A stretch of DNA of 56,406 nucleotides from Bacillota bacterium (GCA_017441925.1 JAFRUE010000009.1:1-56406); one strand, 5' to 3'. Shown: positions 1 through 8,350, counted from the first letter of the stretch. Translations and numbers: made by a program. The notes: generated by a model from the letters alone, not told the origin.

Positions 1-764
1 ATGTTTAAGACCTATCTGAATTAACAAGGCTCTCAAACGGTCTTGCTGTCAAGATCTTTGTTAGACTTGTTTAAGACCTATCTGAATTAACAAGGCTCTC
101 AAACGTCAAAGATATAGTCACAGGTGCTGCATCTGTTTAAGACCTATCTGAATTAACAAGGCTCTCAAACCGATTCGCTGTATATACTCCTGCGAAAGCT
201 GTTTAAGACCTATCTGAATTAACAAGGCTCTCAAACATAATGATCGGCTCGTTCTTCTTGACATGTGTTTAAGACCTATCTGAATTAACAAGGCTCTCAA
301 ACAACGTCTTCCGCTGGGCGATCCGAAATAACGTTTAAGACCTATCTGAATTAACAAGGCTCTCAAACTCAATGCCGAGCGTATTCAGAAACAGCAATGT
401 TTAAGACCTATCTGAATTAACAAGGCTCTCAAACGGAACTCCATGCAGATTATACGGCAGCTGTGTTTAAGACCTATCTGAATTAACAAGGCTCTCAAAC
501 GCCAGTCAAGCACCGCATCTTTAGGATCATGTTTAAGACCTATCTGAATTAACAAGGCTCTCAAACGAACAACGGCGATACTGATAGCGCAAAGGCGTTT
601 AAGACCTATCTGAATTAACAAGGCTCTCAAACACATCTGCAAGGCATTCATCGAAAGTGTTAGTTTAAGACCTATCTGAATTAACAAGGCTCTCAAACAA
701 TATATTTATGGACATTTATTAGCCGCCGGTTTAAGACCTATCTGAATTAACAAGGCTCTCAAAC
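1..764 (-). CRISPR. CRISPR array, type II-A, 12 repeats in window, continues off the left edge
   Basis: Twelve identical 36-bp repeats start at 3, 69, 135, 201, 267, 333, 399, 465, 531, 597, 663 and 729. The period is exactly 66, so all eleven complete spacers are 30 bp. I saw no base change between repeats. Transcribed from the minus strand, each repeat begins GTTTGAGAGCC and ends GGTCTTAAAC, the usual look of type II-A repeats, and its 5' part pairs with the tracrRNA at 6809-6833. The leader end is at 764, so the spacer at 699-728 is the youngest in view. Two bases at 1-2 belong to a spacer cut by the window edge, so the true array length is unknown. Spacer targets were not searched. Confidence 0.98.
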
Positions 765-809
765 CTCAAATTCGGTCTTCCCCGAGCCTATACCAGGTGC
801 GAACTGGTG
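765..809 (-). promoter_or_regulatory. CRISPR leader end with leader-anchoring sequence
   Basis: On the minus strand the bases directly before the first repeat read ATTTGAG (positions 771-765), identical to the leader-anchoring sequence known from type II-A systems such as Streptococcus thermophilus CRISPR1, which directs Cas1-Cas2 integration. Only 45 bp separate the csn2 stop codon from the first repeat, so a leader of usual length must reach into csn2. Confidence 0.75.
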
Positions 810-1484
810 TTAATTCAAATCAATTATACTGCGATCTTTATCAATTATCCATGCTTTTTCATCATAAACCTTATAGCTATATAGATTTTCAATATTAATC
901 AGTCTGATTTTCTCATATCTGATAAATTCCTGAAGCCCAATAATTTCTTTTTCCGTCATATAATTCTTGATGTTAACGCATATGACCGTTTTGATATTGC
1001 ATATTCTGCTGAATGCTCGTAAATAATCAATTAATTGATCATTATACGACTCCGTTAGTTGATTCAGCTTTACATCATAGATTTTAAGTAAATCTGAAAT
1101 ATCGAGCTCATAGTTATATGATAAATCATAGGGGACTGTCTCTGTCAGTTTTTCTATATACGAAAGCATAGTTCCTTGCAACAAACTGAACTCCTCAGCA
1201 AGGACATCTTGTGCGTTTTCATTGAGTTCTTTGTACAGTCGAGTCAGTATTCTTCTGTTATTTGCATTAAGATCAATCAGATTAAATATACAAAGGATAT
1301 GATCCTTAAAGCCAAGTATCGTCTCTTTTTCCGACAAGATAATATCTCCATCTCGTCCCTGATCTTTCTCCCATACAGCTCCAATTACTCTTCTAAAATC
1401 CAAAGGATTTTCAATACTGATGGAGTGAATTATGCCTTCTTCAATAATATTGTCAAAACATAACCATGGGATAATCAATCTCAT
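810..1484 (-). CDS. csn2: CRISPR-associated protein Csn2
   Basis: Csn2 is the type II-A marker protein. It forms a tetrameric ring that binds DNA ends and is needed for spacer acquisition with Cas1, Cas2 and Cas9. The 224-residue length, the position after cas2 and the general family character (N-terminal MRLIIPWLCFDN, acidic helical middle, C-terminal segment with repeated KTVICVNIKNYM-like strand) support the call. The start codon overlaps the cas2 stop by 4 bp (ATGA type), so the two are translationally coupled. The gene is AT-rich like the rest of the cas block. Its last codons seem to double as leader and promoter for the array. No other family fits this context. Confidence 0.93.
   Translation of the reverse strand: MRLIIPWLCFDNIIEEGIIHSISIENPLDFRRVIGAVWEKDQGRDGDIILSEKETILGFKDHILCIFNLIDLNANNRRILTRLYKELNENAQDVLAEEFSLLQGTMLSYIEKLTETVPYDLSYNYELDISDLLKIYDVKLNQLTESYNDQLIDYLRAFSRICNIKTVICVNIKNYMTEKEIIGLQEFIRYEKIRLINIENLYSYKVYDEKAWIIDKDRSIIDLN
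823..851 (-). promoter_or_regulatory. Candidate pre-crRNA promoter inside the 3' end of csn2
   Basis: A perfect -10 box TATAAT (minus strand, 828-823) has TGGATA (851-846; 4 of 6 matches to TTGACA) 17 bp upstream. Transcription would start near 816, about 50 nt before the first repeat. The boxes lie in the last codons of csn2, so they could be coincidental in AT-rich coding DNA. Confidence 0.45.
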
Positions 1485-1801
1485 AACTCTACTAGCCTTT
1501 CATCCGTTGTTAAGACTTCTCCTCTCTTATTTCCAAGAACAAACTCCATATTTGAATATTGTTTTTCTGTAACTTTTAAGACCTGTATGAGACCTTTCTC
1601 TGGTATATTTTTTCTTATATTCTGAATCAGACTATCCGCAACAGTCCCGTTTGGTGCTAATTTACTGTACACCGATTCCTGTTCCATAATATATCCTGAT
1701 TTGATCAGGTATTTCCGAAACAGTCTGTATTCTCTTTTATTTTTCCCTGTAATTGTTGGCAAATCAAAAAACACCAATACTCTCATATACCTATAACTCA
1801 A
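1481..1801 (-). CDS. cas2: CRISPR-associated endonuclease Cas2
   Basis: Cas2 forms the central dimer of the Cas1-Cas2 spacer integrase. The 106-residue protein starts MSYRYMRVLVFFDLP, with the ferredoxin-like first strand and the conserved Asp at residue 13. The segment around residues 22-45 (REYRLFRKYLIKSGYIMEQ) is typical of the type II Cas2 family, in which the protein acts structurally rather than as a nuclease. Its start lies 11 bp inside cas1 and its stop overlaps csn2 by 4 bp, so it is expressed from the cas9 operon. The length matches the family. Confidence 0.95.
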   Translation of the reverse strand: MSYRYMRVLVFFDLPTITGKNKREYRLFRKYLIKSGYIMEQESVYSKLAPNGTVADSLIQNIRKNIPEKGLIQVLKVTEKQYSNMEFVLGNKRGEVLTTDERLVEL

Positions 1802-2663
1802 CAGAATAAAACCGGATCAGCGATGTATCTCCTTCATTCAAAGCGTCAAATACGCTTTTTGTATAGATCTTGATTGCATTGCTGATATATTCCTTTCTGA
1901 CACTAATTGTAACTTCTTGCTGAAGCAGCTTTAGTACATTCATTTTTTCTTCATGTTCAAACTTTTCCGGCATCATCTGAAATACAAGCCTGTCATTCAA
2001 CGGACGGAAAGGCTCCATTAAATCTGATGCAAGATTAAACTGATTGAACATATTGTCATGAAACAGTCCAAGCTGCGTAATATATCCGTTGGCTGTTATT
2101 TCCCTTGTAAAACAAGACAGAATAATACCATAGCCATAATTCAGAGCTGCATTAATACTGTTCTCAAGCGATCTTGAGAAGCTCTTTCCAAACAAAGCAT
2201 TAAAATATACTTTCGCTGCATGCCCTTCTCTGTTGCTCTCATCACCGAACTGCAACTCATCGAGATATTGGTTTAATAGGGAACCCTCCTCTTTATCCAG
2301 TTCTTCCAGGAGTTCAGCCTGTTTGCGGATCTTTTCTGCAACGATTTCTGTCCATACAGCTTTCTTAATGTCATCACTCCATGCAATCTGCTTGCGGATC
2401 TTAGCGCTTGTATCATGACTCCCATAATAGGAAACCAATTCACAAGAGGGGTTGCGTTTTTCATCACAGAATATGACCTTAATCTTTCTTTTGCTCAACT
2501 CATTGAGGAGTGCTGCTGTAAATGAAACTGCCGTAGTCTCAATTATCAGAATGGAGATTTCGGAGAGATGAATCTTAAGGATTTCATCTCTCCGAACGAC
2601 CATATATCCCATCTGATAATCTAACTTTGCACTGTTGGAAATAACAACGGTTCTCCAACTCAT
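1791..2663 (-). CDS. cas1: CRISPR-associated integrase Cas1, type II
   Basis: Cas1 is the metal-dependent integrase that inserts new spacers at the leader end of the array. The 290-residue length is usual for type II. Expected active-site residues are visible: Glu146 in an EGHAAKVYF motif, His202 in GLFHDN, and Asp214/Glu217 in SDLMEPFRP. The start overlaps the cas9 stop by 4 bp (ATGA), and the end overlaps cas2 by 11 bp. The order cas9-cas1-cas2-csn2 is the standard type II-A layout. No truncation or missing motif was seen, so the adaptation module looks intact. Confidence 0.97.
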   Translation of the reverse strand: MSWRTVVISNSAKLDYQMGYMVVRRDEILKIHLSEISILIIETTAVSFTAALLNELSKRKIKVIFCDEKRNPSCELVSYYGSHDTSAKIRKQIAWSDDIKKAVWTEIVAEKIRKQAELLEELDKEEGSLLNQYLDELQFGDESNREGHAAKVYFNALFGKSFSRSLENSINAALNYGYGIILSCFTREITANGYITQLGLFHDNMFNQFNLASDLMEPFRPLNDRLVFQMMPEKFEHEEKMNVLKLLQQEVTISVRKEYISNAIKIYTKSVFDALNEGDTSLIRFYSVEL

Positions 2664-5600
2664 ACTGTCAACAGATCAACTCTCTGTTCCTTGAGGCCGG
2701 TAATAGATTGATTAATCAGAACACACTCTTTCATACCACTGATTTTTTTAGGAATAAGCATCACTCCCGTTGCTTGCGATAGCTGCAAGAGTTTTAGATC
2801 CCCTTTACCAGATGCTACAATTGCGCTCATATTAAGAATCTGGATCAATACTTGAACTTGCTTTTCCAAGTCTAACTTACAGAAAACTTCATATCCATCT
2901 TTAAGCTTCAGTCCAACCGGATTTGGACGGTTCTTATATATTCCAGAGATATGCTTGTCCACCAATTCCAGATATAGCCGGCAGTTTTCTTCTTTCGAAA
3001 CACCTTCATCCAGATAGTTTTTCACTGTATAGTTTTCTATTTTTTTAATGTAGTCGACGAATGATGTATCAAGGCATATGCTTGTCGCATTTCGCAAAGT
3101 GAGTCTATCAACGGTTTTTCCGGTAACATGAATAAAGTATCCATCCTTCTTTATCAATGATTGAACTTTGATCTTCCTTACTCGAATCGATGGATTGATC
3201 AAACCTAAACTCTTTATACAGTATTCTTCCAGTAAACCTGGCTCTTTTTCGATTCGATCTGCAAGATAGACCGGAACTGTTTCCAATGTTCTTACACGCT
3301 TATTCTTTTCGTCAGACTCTACCAGGAAAAAATATGCTGTAGAAACGTCCGAGAAGCCCCCATATTCTCTTATATCGAGCCTGGAATCAGAAGTCTTAAA
3401 TGGTAAATATCCGGAACCTTTTCTCGCTTCTTCCGCGGAATGACGTGTCTGCTTTGTTATCCCACCGTGATTGACGTAATTCATGCGAGTAAGGATTGGA
3501 GTGTTCTTCTTCAACATTTTCTTAACTGTAATGATTGTACCCTTCTGTGGAAAAGATCCATCCTCCAGCTGCTTTCCACAACCCTTCCATGCCCCTTTCA
3601 CGTCATACTCGAAGAATTTACCCATATGATAGTTCCGATCAGATTTATTCATCTGATGCTGCTTCGCAATAAAGTTTCTGGGGTTATCCGTAAACTTTGC
3701 ATAATAAGCATTTCCAACCACGATATTCAGATATGCATCATTTGCATGATGGAAATCGTTAATCAGCCGGCTCTTCGGCAAACTGAACTTTTGACGAAAA
3801 TCCGAAACATTCTTTGCTTTAGAATATACTACTTTACTCTCCGGGAGCAGCTGTTCCAGAATACGTGTAATGCCTTTTGTTGCCTGTCCGGTCTCAACGA
3901 TCTGCCGTGCAATAAAACCTTCCAGTTGTTCGTCTGTAAATTCTGTATTTCCTGTCAGGCGCTTGTATTTCTCCTCATTCATAAAGCCATTCTGACGGAG
4001 ATCCAGCCATAATGGCATGCACGCTTTCCTTATACTCTCTTCCAAAGGATACTTGTCCTGTTTATGATTATTGCTGGATTTATTGACCAAGACCATATTG
4101 TTATCCAGATTATCATCTTTTACGAAACTTTGAGGATAAATATGATCAATATCATAAAGATTATCATCAAACAATGCATCCAGGGAAATCGGCTGGCCTG
4201 TATACATATCCTTACCTTTTTGCATGAGATACAGATACATCTTCTTACTGCGGATTGTTCCATCACTCTCCGCTTTTACGATAATATCCTGCCAATCATG
4301 CATCTCATCTTTAACGTTTTTGTAGAGGTCTAAGAACTTGTCTTTACGGCTGACAGTGTGCCTGCCCTTCTCGCCATCAGAACGTGTTGTCTCTATAAAA
4401 ACCCTGTTAGGTTCATGCCCCATTATCTCTTTGATCTCACGGACAAGTAAAACCGTCTGCCATACCATACGCTTGACGGGTGCAGAGAATCCCATTTCAT
4501 CCAGTTCATCGATACTAATGTCTTCAAGAGCAGAGAGAGATTGCGTGGTCTTTGCTTTCAATTCCTCCGCAAATGTGAACTGATCGCTATTGATCAGTTC
4601 CATCATATTCATCTGATAATTCCACATAGCATCTATCAGCGTCAAGACCTCTCCGGTCTCTTTATCAACGCCTTTCAGCAGCAAAAACTCTTTGGAGAAT
4701 TTACCCCAGTCTTTAAAGCTAAAGCCTTTGATTCGCTTGATCTGCGCTTCCGATAATTGATCCGAAAAGCTCTCTTTGAGTCTCTCGACAAGATACTTCT
4801 TTGAATCCCCATACACAGTGCAGAAAAAGATTATACTCTCAACCATGTCGCGATAGGAATCCAGCTTCATTGCATCCTGTCCAAATACATTGACAAATTT
4901 TGCATAGTTTGCCAAAGAACATTTCTCCATATCATCAATTCCGGTAAGCTGATCTGCCGTCTCGAGCAGATTTCTGGCATATAAATACTTCACGATCATG
5001 TTTCTGGAAACCGGTTTCCCGGAAAGGAACAATTCATTGTAAATATCCTGTTTTAACTGAACCGGGATACGCTCTCCATCTATTGCGATTGTATTTATTT
5101 TGTTTAATACCATGTATTTCTCATAAAGAAGCGATGCCTTAGGCAATACAGATTCACCCGAAATATAAGTACATCTCCGAACAAGTCTTTGAATGAATTG
5201 TTCGTTAGTACCTTTGATATCGATTTTCTCGTTGATATTCCAAGGAAGTACTCTTCCTTCTGCCTTTCTGACAACCCAACCTGTTCCGCCATTCTTCTCA
5301 CTTTCGCTGGTAATCGGCCCGATATAATAAGGGATTTTGAAAGAGAAAATAGAAAGGATCTGTTCACTTACATTCAAATCACAATCCTCTGTTTTCTCTT
5401 TCAAAAACGGAAGATATTTCTCCGCATTGTTAAGAATAGCTCTCAACTCTTTATAATGTGCCTGATAAGGAATAACTCCATTAGAATCAGTAAGCTGTTT
5501 AGGCATATAAGTTCCCGCAGCAATATCCTGTTTTATAGAATCCGTATCATCTGAATCGGGCAGCTTCTCCAGTATTCTTAAAACCTCTTTATAAAAATCA

Positions 5601-6748
5601 TCCCGTTTGTGCTCTCCGTTTCTTCTGGTTTTCTTGCCGGAATTGTTCGACCCAACATAATCTCCATATGTTCCTTTTTCATCAGTCCGGAACATATGAT
5701 TATAGATATCTTCTGAGCAATTCTCCCGAATCACTTTTTTTAGCTTTTTTAAGTCAGAATTATGTTTCTCATAAGAAGCTATGCGAGACTGTGACAGGTA
5801 ATCAAACCCTTTAATAATGCTGTTCCACGCACAAGCATCATAAATCTGTTTCATTATAGAAATAATGTCATACTGCACCTCTTCCAGAGAACTCTCCAGT
5901 TCCATAACCTTTTCTTCATAAGAGACATCTGAAAAATCAACTTCTATTTTCTCTTCTGCATCAAGATTGAACAGTTTCCTGGCATCCGTTTTAAGCCCGC
6001 AGAGGGCACGGATGAATTCTGTAGCCTGCTTATCTTTCTTAGTAACGTTTAATAATTCGGACAGAAGAGCAGCTTTAACAGATCGGGACTTGTGCATATC
6101 ACACATAATCTCATCAAAGTGATTGTAATCAATTGTTTCCGGGAAACTGACGCCCTTATAATCTGCTTCTTCGTTTGCTGTTTCATCTGCAACTGCATTT
6201 CTGAATTGCACATAAAGCTCTCTCACATCAATGTTAACATCTTCTGTACTCAAACTTTCATTAAGAAAATGACCTCTATGCTTAAATATATTCAAGATTG
6301 CCAGATACACCAGCCGGACATCATGAGGTTCTTTATTCTCAATCAAATCCATGATCAAATGAAAAACAGTCCTATATTTTTCCCTGTAATCCTTATCCGT
6401 AAATTCAGGATCATTAAATATAACGTTCTTATAACGAACACTTGCTTGTTTGTCTTTTTCGTGATAGAAACTGTTATCCATACGAATAAAGAAATCTGGA
6501 TCAACCTTATCGATCTCGTCCTTAAAATAGTCTCTAAGCAGACCGATCCTTACTTGCTCTCTTTGTTTCCTGCGACGTGCAGTTCGATAACTGCGGCGTT
6601 CTGCTGCTGTTTTAGCTTCATCAAACTCACGTATTCCCCACATATCTTTGCCTTTAGCACGCAGTAATTCATATTCAGTATTGGTAACTGCCCAACCCAC
6701 TGAATTCGTTCCCATGTCCAACCCCAGATAATACTCTGTCTTATTCAT
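2660..6748 (-). CDS. cas9: CRISPR-associated endonuclease Cas9, type II-A
   Basis: Cas9 is the crRNA/tracrRNA-guided nuclease that cuts both strands of target DNA. At 1362 residues it has the usual II-A size. RuvC-I carries Asp11 (YYLGLDMGTNSVGWAV), followed by the Arg-rich bridge helix (TARRRKQREQVR). RuvC-II has Glu786 (RVFIETTR), HNH has His869 (YDIDHIYPQS), and RuvC-III has HHANDAY with Asp1004. All four catalytic centres are present, so the enzyme should be active. The C-terminal third holds the wedge and PAM-interacting region; the PAM cannot be read from sequence alone. An ATG is preceded by GGAGGG at 5-bp spacing. cas9 leads the operon and diverges from the tracrRNA gene, with only 60 bp between the start codon and the tracrRNA 5' end. 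Confidence 0.98.
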   Translation of the reverse strand: MNKTEYYLGLDMGTNSVGWAVTNTEYELLRAKGKDMWGIREFDEAKTAAERRSYRTARRRKQREQVRIGLLRDYFKDEIDKVDPDFFIRMDNSFYHEKDKQASVRYKNVIFNDPEFTDKDYREKYRTVFHLIMDLIENKEPHDVRLVYLAILNIFKHRGHFLNESLSTEDVNIDVRELYVQFRNAVADETANEEADYKGVSFPETIDYNHFDEIMCDMHKSRSVKAALLSELLNVTKKDKQATEFIRALCGLKTDARKLFNLDAEEKIEVDFSDVSYEEKVMELESSLEEVQYDIISIMKQIYDACAWNSIIKGFDYLSQSRIASYEKHNSDLKKLKKVIRENCSEDIYNHMFRTDEKGTYGDYVGSNNSGKKTRRNGEHKRDDFYKEVLRILEKLPDSDDTDSIKQDIAAGTYMPKQLTDSNGVIPYQAHYKELRAILNNAEKYLPFLKEKTEDCDLNVSEQILSIFSFKIPYYIGPITSESEKNGGTGWVVRKAEGRVLPWNINEKIDIKGTNEQFIQRLVRRCTYISGESVLPKASLLYEKYMVLNKINTIAIDGERIPVQLKQDIYNELFLSGKPVSRNMIVKYLYARNLLETADQLTGIDDMEKCSLANYAKFVNVFGQDAMKLDSYRDMVESIIFFCTVYGDSKKYLVERLKESFSDQLSEAQIKRIKGFSFKDWGKFSKEFLLLKGVDKETGEVLTLIDAMWNYQMNMMELINSDQFTFAEELKAKTTQSLSALEDISIDELDEMGFSAPVKRMVWQTVLLVREIKEIMGHEPNRVFIETTRSDGEKGRHTVSRKDKFLDLYKNVKDEMHDWQDIIVKAESDGTIRSKKMYLYLMQKGKDMYTGQPISLDALFDDNLYDIDHIYPQSFVKDDNLDNNMVLVNKSSNNHKQDKYPLEESIRKACMPLWLDLRQNGFMNEEKYKRLTGNTEFTDEQLEGFIARQIVETGQATKGITRILEQLLPESKVVYSKAKNVSDFRQKFSLPKSRLINDFHHANDAYLNIVVGNAYYAKFTDNPRNFIAKQHQMNKSDRNYHMGKFFEYDVKGAWKGCGKQLEDGSFPQKGTIITVKKMLKKNTPILTRMNYVNHGGITKQTRHSAEEARKGSGYLPFKTSDSRLDIREYGGFSDVSTAYFFLVESDEKNKRVRTLETVPVYLADRIEKEPGLLEEYCIKSLGLINPSIRVRKIKVQSLIKKDGYFIHVTGKTVDRLTLRNATSICLDTSFVDYIKKIENYTVKNYLDEGVSKEENCRLYLELVDKHISGIYKNRPNPVGLKLKDGYEVFCKLDLEKQVQVLIQILNMSAIVASGKGDLKLLQLSQATGVMLIPKKISGMKECVLINQSITGLKEQRVDLLTV

Positions 6749-6773
6749 TTTGCCCTCCGATATAAAATAATAG

Positions 6774-6802
6774 TTGACAACTCATCTGTTCTATGTTATT
6801 CT
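6774..6802 (+). promoter_or_regulatory. tracrRNA promoter, sigma-A type with extended -10
   Basis: TTGACA at 6774-6779 is followed after exactly 17 bp by TATTCT at 6797-6802. A TG one base upstream of the -10 (6794-6795) makes it an extended -10 promoter. The predicted start, about 7 bases downstream near 6809, coincides with the first base of the anti-repeat. Confidence 0.8.
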
Positions 6803-6808
6803 ATAGAA

Positions 6809-6908
6809 GAATTAACAAGGCGAGTTCAAATAAGGTTTCCTTTTTTGGAAAAGCCGACATCTCAGCTGCATGGTGTAGCCTTAATCCGACGCAAGTCGGA
6901 TTTTTTGT
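6809..6908 (+). ncRNA. tracrRNA
   Basis: This is the trans-activating RNA that pairs with each crRNA repeat and holds it in Cas9. Bases 6809-6821 (GAATTAACAAGGC) are a perfect complement of the repeat's GCCTTGTTAATTC. After a short bulge, 6825-6831 (TTCAAAT) pairs with the repeat start GTTTGA, allowing one G-U pair. This reproduces the lower-stem, bulge, upper-stem design of II-A guides. Downstream are a nexus-like region with the short hairpin TTTCC/GGAAA (6836-6850), the segment GCCGACATCTCAGCTGCATG to about 6880, and the terminator hairpin. The total of about 100 nt is compact. It is transcribed away from cas9. Confidence 0.93.
6884..6906 (+). terminator. tracrRNA terminator
   Basis: AATCCGAC and GTCGGATT pair around a GCAA loop and run into six T residues (6901-6906). 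It is an intrinsic terminator and also the last stem-loop of the tracrRNA. Confidence 0.92.
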
Positions 6909-7198
6909 ATTTAGACTTCTCTTGAGCGGTATGATCGACAATGCCAAAATGTCATTAGTGATCCTGGGGAATAATCAGCATCAAAAATGCCAAACATCGA
7001 AAACCTTTATATAATAATTCAATTATATCTTAAATAAGACCGCTATGCAACAGTGAATCATTGTCATATTCTGTATTGACGGCTAGAACCGTCATGCCCC
7101 GTATCCATTTTCTGAAATCATCAGATCTTCTCATAATAATCGAATGGCCTATATTTATTCAAGAGTATTCTCTTAACAGAACAGCTGCTGGTACATAC

Positions 7199-7220
7199 AA
7201 TAGTATCAATTGATACTATT
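7199..7220. promoter_or_regulatory. Perfect 22-bp palindrome, operator-like
   Basis: The half-site AATAGTATCAA is followed at once by its exact reverse complement TTGATACTATT, with no spacer. It lies 21 bp upstream of the ATG of a broken short gene at 7242 that carries a Cys-rich start. This arrangement fits an autoregulated DNA-binding protein such as an antitoxin, but no intact regulator remains next to it. Confidence 0.45.
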
Positions 7221-7241
7221 ATGTAAAGAGGCGTTTGAATC

Positions 7242-7442
7242 ATGAAAACGGCCGGACTCGGACATCGGATCTGTCCTTGTTGTATGGAAGATACAGCTAT
7301 TATGGATACTGTGATTGACCGTTTCAGACGAGGCAGCTAATCCGAGATCGCAGAATCAATATGCAGGGATAAAGCCTATGTCGAGACACTTCCTGACGAT
7401 ATCATCAGATTCAGATATGTGTCAGCCTTAAGCCTATCGTAA
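7242..7442 (+). pseudogene. Remnant of a short Cys-rich protein, possibly an antitoxin or regulator
   Basis: An ATG at 7242 follows AAAGAGG (7225-7231) and gives 32 residues with the cluster CPCCME, then a TAA at 7338-7340. The same frame stays open for another 33 codons to a TAA at 7440-7442. A CPCCME-type start recalls the zinc-ribbon N-terminus of MqsA/YgiT-like antitoxins, and the palindrome just upstream would suit self-regulation. This is a weak resemblance from memory. It may also be chance coding in decayed DNA. An in-frame stop and missing domains argue against function. Confidence 0.3.
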
Positions 7443-7483
7443 TCATCAGGGTCCATTTCCATTTGAACAGTATCTATTCATAC

Positions 7484-7521
7484 AAAAAACCTCCGGACAG
7501 GTTTCTTTCTCCATCCGGAGG
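7484..7521 (-). terminator. Terminator after the small membrane protein gene
   Basis: CCTCCGGA (7490-7497) pairs with TCCGGAGG (7514-7521). On the minus strand the hairpin is followed by six T residues (complement of 7484-7489). It ends the transcript from 7550-8089. Confidence 0.9.
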
Positions 7522-7549
7522 CTGTTATTTTACTGCTCTATTCTTTTCT

Positions 7550-8089
7550 TTAGTCGACGTGCTGATTGGTCTCGACCGGATTGCCGTCGCTGTCAGTAAG
7601 GATCGTAAATCCGCCCGCGCCATTCGTGTTGCCGACACGTTTGCCGTCCATCGTGTAGATATCATTGCCGTGCTTGAGGTAGGTATTGCCGTCGCTGCCC
7701 GTGATCTGCTGCGGTCCGGTGAGCACCCATACGGCTCCGACGAAGAACACAGCTATCTTGGCTGTAACGCCGAATCCTGTGATAAGCATACTGATCAGGA
7801 GAGAACCTTTGAGGAAATCAGGACACTTGGCCAGAGTGGACAGATAGATCAGTACCGCGATTGCCAGGAAACCGATTCCTGCCAGGATTGATACCAGCTT
7901 GGAGCCGATCATAGGCTTGTCCATAAAAGCCAGCACGATGGAAGCAATTCCGACTGCCAACATATCGATAAACAGATATGCCTTAAGTCTACCATAGACT
8001 CCGAACGCTTTAAATGTTCCGGTTACTTTGCTCTCCCTGAATGCACAGATAATAAGCAGAACTGCAGGGATAATGAGTAAAAACTGCAT
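7550..8089 (-). CDS. Multi-pass membrane protein of unknown function
   Basis: The 179-residue protein has about four hydrophobic segments: residues 2-17, 42-56, 67-84 and 95-123. A polar C-terminal tail of about 50 residues follows, rich in Gly, Asn, Asp and Thr (SDGNTYLKHGNDIYTMDGKR), which resembles a small beta-type appendage. I do not recognise a family. The start is supported by AGGAGG 7 bases upstream of ATG and by a sigma-A promoter at 8114-8141. It is a single-gene transcript closed by the terminator at 7484-7521. Nothing around it shows a role. Confidence 0.75.
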   Translation of the reverse strand: MQFLLIIPAVLLIICAFRESKVTGTFKAFGVYGRLKAYLFIDMLAVGIASIVLAFMDKPMIGSKLVSILAGIGFLAIAVLIYLSTLAKCPDFLKGSLLISMLITGFGVTAKIAVFFVGAVWVLTGPQQITGSDGNTYLKHGNDIYTMDGKRVGNTNGAGGFTILTDSDGNPVETNQHVD

Positions 8090-8113
8090 TTTCCGTCCTC
8101 CTAAACATTGATT

Positions 8114-8141
8114 ATTATACTTTGCCGCGCCTTCCGAACAA
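8114..8141 (-). promoter_or_regulatory. Promoter of the small membrane protein gene
   Basis: Minus-strand TTGTTC (8141-8136), 16 bp, then a perfect TATAAT (8119-8114). The untranslated leader is only about 20 bases and carries AGGAGG. Confidence 0.65.
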
Positions 8142-8289
8142 TAGTATTTAAGGTATTATATGCAGATTTTAAAAAAATGTCAATACACTATTATATTTCC
8201 GTATAATTATTTCACCTGGATGATATTATTTCATAAAATACAAATTGCTGCCTACTATGGCCGGTTTCTCTTGCTCCATTCCCCCCACA

Positions 8290-8318
8290 GAAAAAGCGCC
8301 GGCACTATACCGGCGCTT
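8290..8318 (-). terminator. Terminator of the ABC exporter operon
   Basis: AAGCGCCGG (8294-8302) and CCGGCGCTT (8310-8318) form the stem with a 7-nt loop. The minus-strand transcript then runs into a five-T tract. It lies 32 bp after the stop codon at 8351. Confidence 0.92.
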
Positions 8319-8350
8319 CCGTATGTTTACTGATTCAACTGTTAACCGTC

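Larger units (their letters stand above)
6911..7483. other. Gene-poor AT-rich stretch between the CRISPR locus and the next gene
   Basis: No convincing intact gene is present. It holds a 6-bp inverted repeat TGACGG/CCGTCA around CTAGAA (7077-7094), a perfect 22-bp palindrome (7199-7220) and a broken short reading frame (7242-7442), described separately. Composition resembles the cas block. It looks like a worn junction between acquired and core DNA. Confidence 0.6.

Noticed and set aside
118..696. Long open frames through the CRISPR array with a repeated LRALLIQIGLK peptide
   Set aside because: They are translations of the repeat itself; the array needs no protein and they carry no ribosome site.
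6911..7200. A second, degenerate CRISPR array or anti-CRISPR gene beside tracrRNA
   Set aside because: Short motifs such as ATGCCAAA recur only twice and no repeat matches the 36-bp unit; no small gene with a ribosome site was found.
7463..7891. Plus-strand frame over the membrane protein gene
   Set aside because: It is antisense to the better-supported 7550-8089 gene and starts within its terminator.
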